In this document: positions 63,078 through 64,000 of the stretch, in pieces
Layout of the letters: every line of letters starts with the position of its first letter
Position numbering within the stretch: position 1 is the stretch's first letter
Assembly: GCA_945897805.1 (NCBI GenBank)
Contig: CAMDFX010000003.1
Coordinates: 62,001-126,000, forward strand
Length of the DNA stretch: 64,000 nt
Direction of reading: 5' to 3'
DNA from: Chryseobacterium gleum
GTDB lineage: Bacteria > Bacteroidota > Bacteroidia > Flavobacteriales_D > Crocinitomicaceae
Notes under the pieces: model-generated
The model's input: the letters and a program-made list of their open reading frames with translations, nothing else
Told to the model about the DNA's origin: nothing
The model's database searches: none
Program-made: the position numbers and the translations under genes

Positions 63078-64000
63078 ATGGAATCTATTCAAATAGCAGC
63101 AAATAATCCCGCATTAAAATCATGGATAGAAATCCCTAAAGGATCGGATTTTCCTATTCAAAACTTACCTTTTGGTATCATTGAATCAAACAGTTTATCT
63201 AAAAGAGCCGCTGTACGAATTGGGGATTTTGTGTTGGATTTAAAGACTTTATACGTCTTGGGATACCTTGAAAATTTGGCTTTCGGTCCCGAAGATTTTG
63301 ACAATCCTTTTATGAATAATGTGATGAAAAAGGGAAAAAAAGCAACACGAGATTTGAGAAATCGAATTTCAAAGTTGTTGAGTACTGAAAATAGTGATTT
63401 GAAGAATAACGAACACCATGTCGCGCAGGTTTTGATTCCAATAGATAAAGTGCAAATGTGCATGCCTATTCAAATTGGTGATTACACGGATTTTTATTCA
63501 AGTAGAGAGCATGCAACCAATGTTGGAACTATGTTTCGTGATCCTGCGAATGCTTTGCTGCCAAATTGGTTGTGGATTCCTGTGGGCTATCACGGAAGAG
63601 CGAGTTCTGTGATTATTTCTGGTGAACCAATTCATCGACCAAAAGGTCAAATCAAACCAAATCCAGATGAAAATCCAATTTTTGCACCTTGTAGAAATTT
63701 AGATTTTGAGTTGGAAACTGCTTTCATCACTTTTGATGGAAAACCTTTGGGTGATTCTATTTCAACCGAAGAGGCTGAAGATTACATTTTTGGAATGTGT
63801 TTGTTCAACGATTGGTCAGCAAGAGATATTCAAACTTGGGAATATGTGCCGCTTGGTCCATTTTTAGCTAAGAATTTTGCGTCTAGTTTATCTCCTTGGA
63901 TTGTCACTTTAGATGCGCTGCAACCATATAAAATTGAAGGTCCAACGCAAGATCCTGCTGTTTTAAGTTATTTGGAATATCAAGGGCAAAAATCTTATGA
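63078..64000 (+). CDS. fahA: Fumarylacetoacetase, 3' end outside window
   Basis: 307 residues are visible from ATG 63078; the frame is still open at the window end, and full-length proteins have about 420 residues. It cleaves fumarylacetoacetate to fumarate and acetoacetate, the last step of tyrosine/phenylalanine breakdown. Metal ligands by comparison with the mouse enzyme: Asp138 in DYTDFYSS, Glu211 and Glu213 in FELETAF, Asp245 in FNDWSARD; catalytic base His145 in SREHATNVG. LPNWLWIPVGYHGRASS is the family signature. Confidence 0.93.
   Translation, partial: MESIQIAANNPALKSWIEIPKGSDFPIQNLPFGIIESNSLSKRAAVRIGDFVLDLKTLYVLGYLENLAFGPEDFDNPFMNNVMKKGKKATRDLRNRISKLLSTENSDLKNNEHHVAQVLIPIDKVQMCMPIQIGDYTDFYSSREHATNVGTMFRDPANALLPNWLWIPVGYHGRASSVIISGEPIHRPKGQIKPNPDENPIFAPCRNLDFELETAFITFDGKPLGDSISTEEAEDYIFGMCLFNDWSARDIQTWEYVPLGPFLAKNFASSLSPWIVTLDALQPYKIEGPTQDPAVLSYLEYQGQKSY

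Noticed and set aside
63158-63463. Minus-strand open frame of 101 codons
   Set aside because: It is antisense to the fumarylacetoacetase gene.

Overview
The window comes from a low-GC member of the Bacteroidota, most likely a flavobacterium. The evidence is a type IX secretion (T9SS) type B sorted adhesin with SprB-like repeats, a DUF4290 protein, a DnaJ with the shortened zinc finger I associate with flavobacteria, a UpxY/NusG-like regulator heading a surface-polysaccharide locus, and several TAnnTTTG -7 promoter elements instead of E. coli-type -10 boxes. I cannot place the genus from sequence alone. I see no rRNA, tRNA, CRISPR array, insertion sequence or prophage.

Layout. 1-1694 (+): the end of an unrecognised gene and an outer-membrane beta-barrel protein. 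1772-6598 (-): dnaJ, grpE, a TlpA-like thioredoxin, murA (Asp in place of the usual catalytic Cys), a DUF4290 gene and a small exported protein. 6702-9395 (-): a large T9SS adhesin. 9718-11073 (+): gdhA. 11139-12090: a DUF6526-like membrane protein and an Rrf2 regulator with a textbook Bacteroidota promoter. 12353-17210 (+): a phosphate island (porin, pstS, pstC, pstA, pstB, no phoU) followed by a COG4529 FAD/NAD(P) oxidoreductase broken by a stop codon and a frameshift. 18661-20757 (+): recG.

20804-47105 (-) is the centrepiece: about 26 kb of 27 almost gapless genes on one strand, read from a UpxY/NusG-like antiterminator to a tyrosine autokinase whose tail is eleven Tyr-Gly units encoded by a hexanucleotide repeat. 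It holds Wzx flippase, Wzy-like polymerase, Wza-like export lipoprotein, Wzc-like kinase, a WecA-like initiating transferase, two further glycosyltransferases, two hexapeptide acyltransferases, a polysaccharide deacetylase, a GH5-like lipoprotein, dTDP-rhamnose genes rfbA/C/D (no rfbB), and genes expected to make a uronic acid-type HexNAc sugar. Embedded in it is a complete PAPS supply and recycling set (cysD, cysN, cysC, cysQ) plus three separate sulfotransferases. The simplest reading is a dedicated pathway for a sulfated exopolysaccharide or capsule, which is uncommon in bacteria.

Immediately upstream (47316-48129, -) lies wreckage of a second, diverged locus of the same kind: a truncated nusG-like gene, the 3' end of an rfbD and the 5' half of a cysQ, the last two fused at a deletion junction.

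48135-56531: a CDF metal transporter, a YqgE/AlgH protein, an M16 metalloprotease and an LptD-like protein (all -), then a divergent N-acetylmuramoyl-L-alanine amidase (+). 56654-60300 (+): an MCE/MlaD protein, two heterodisulfide-reductase-like Fe-S proteins and a 150-residue unknown. 60412-61509 (+): ychF. 61585-62805 (-): two tandem YceI proteins. 63078-64000 (+): fumarylacetoacetase, cut off by the window end.
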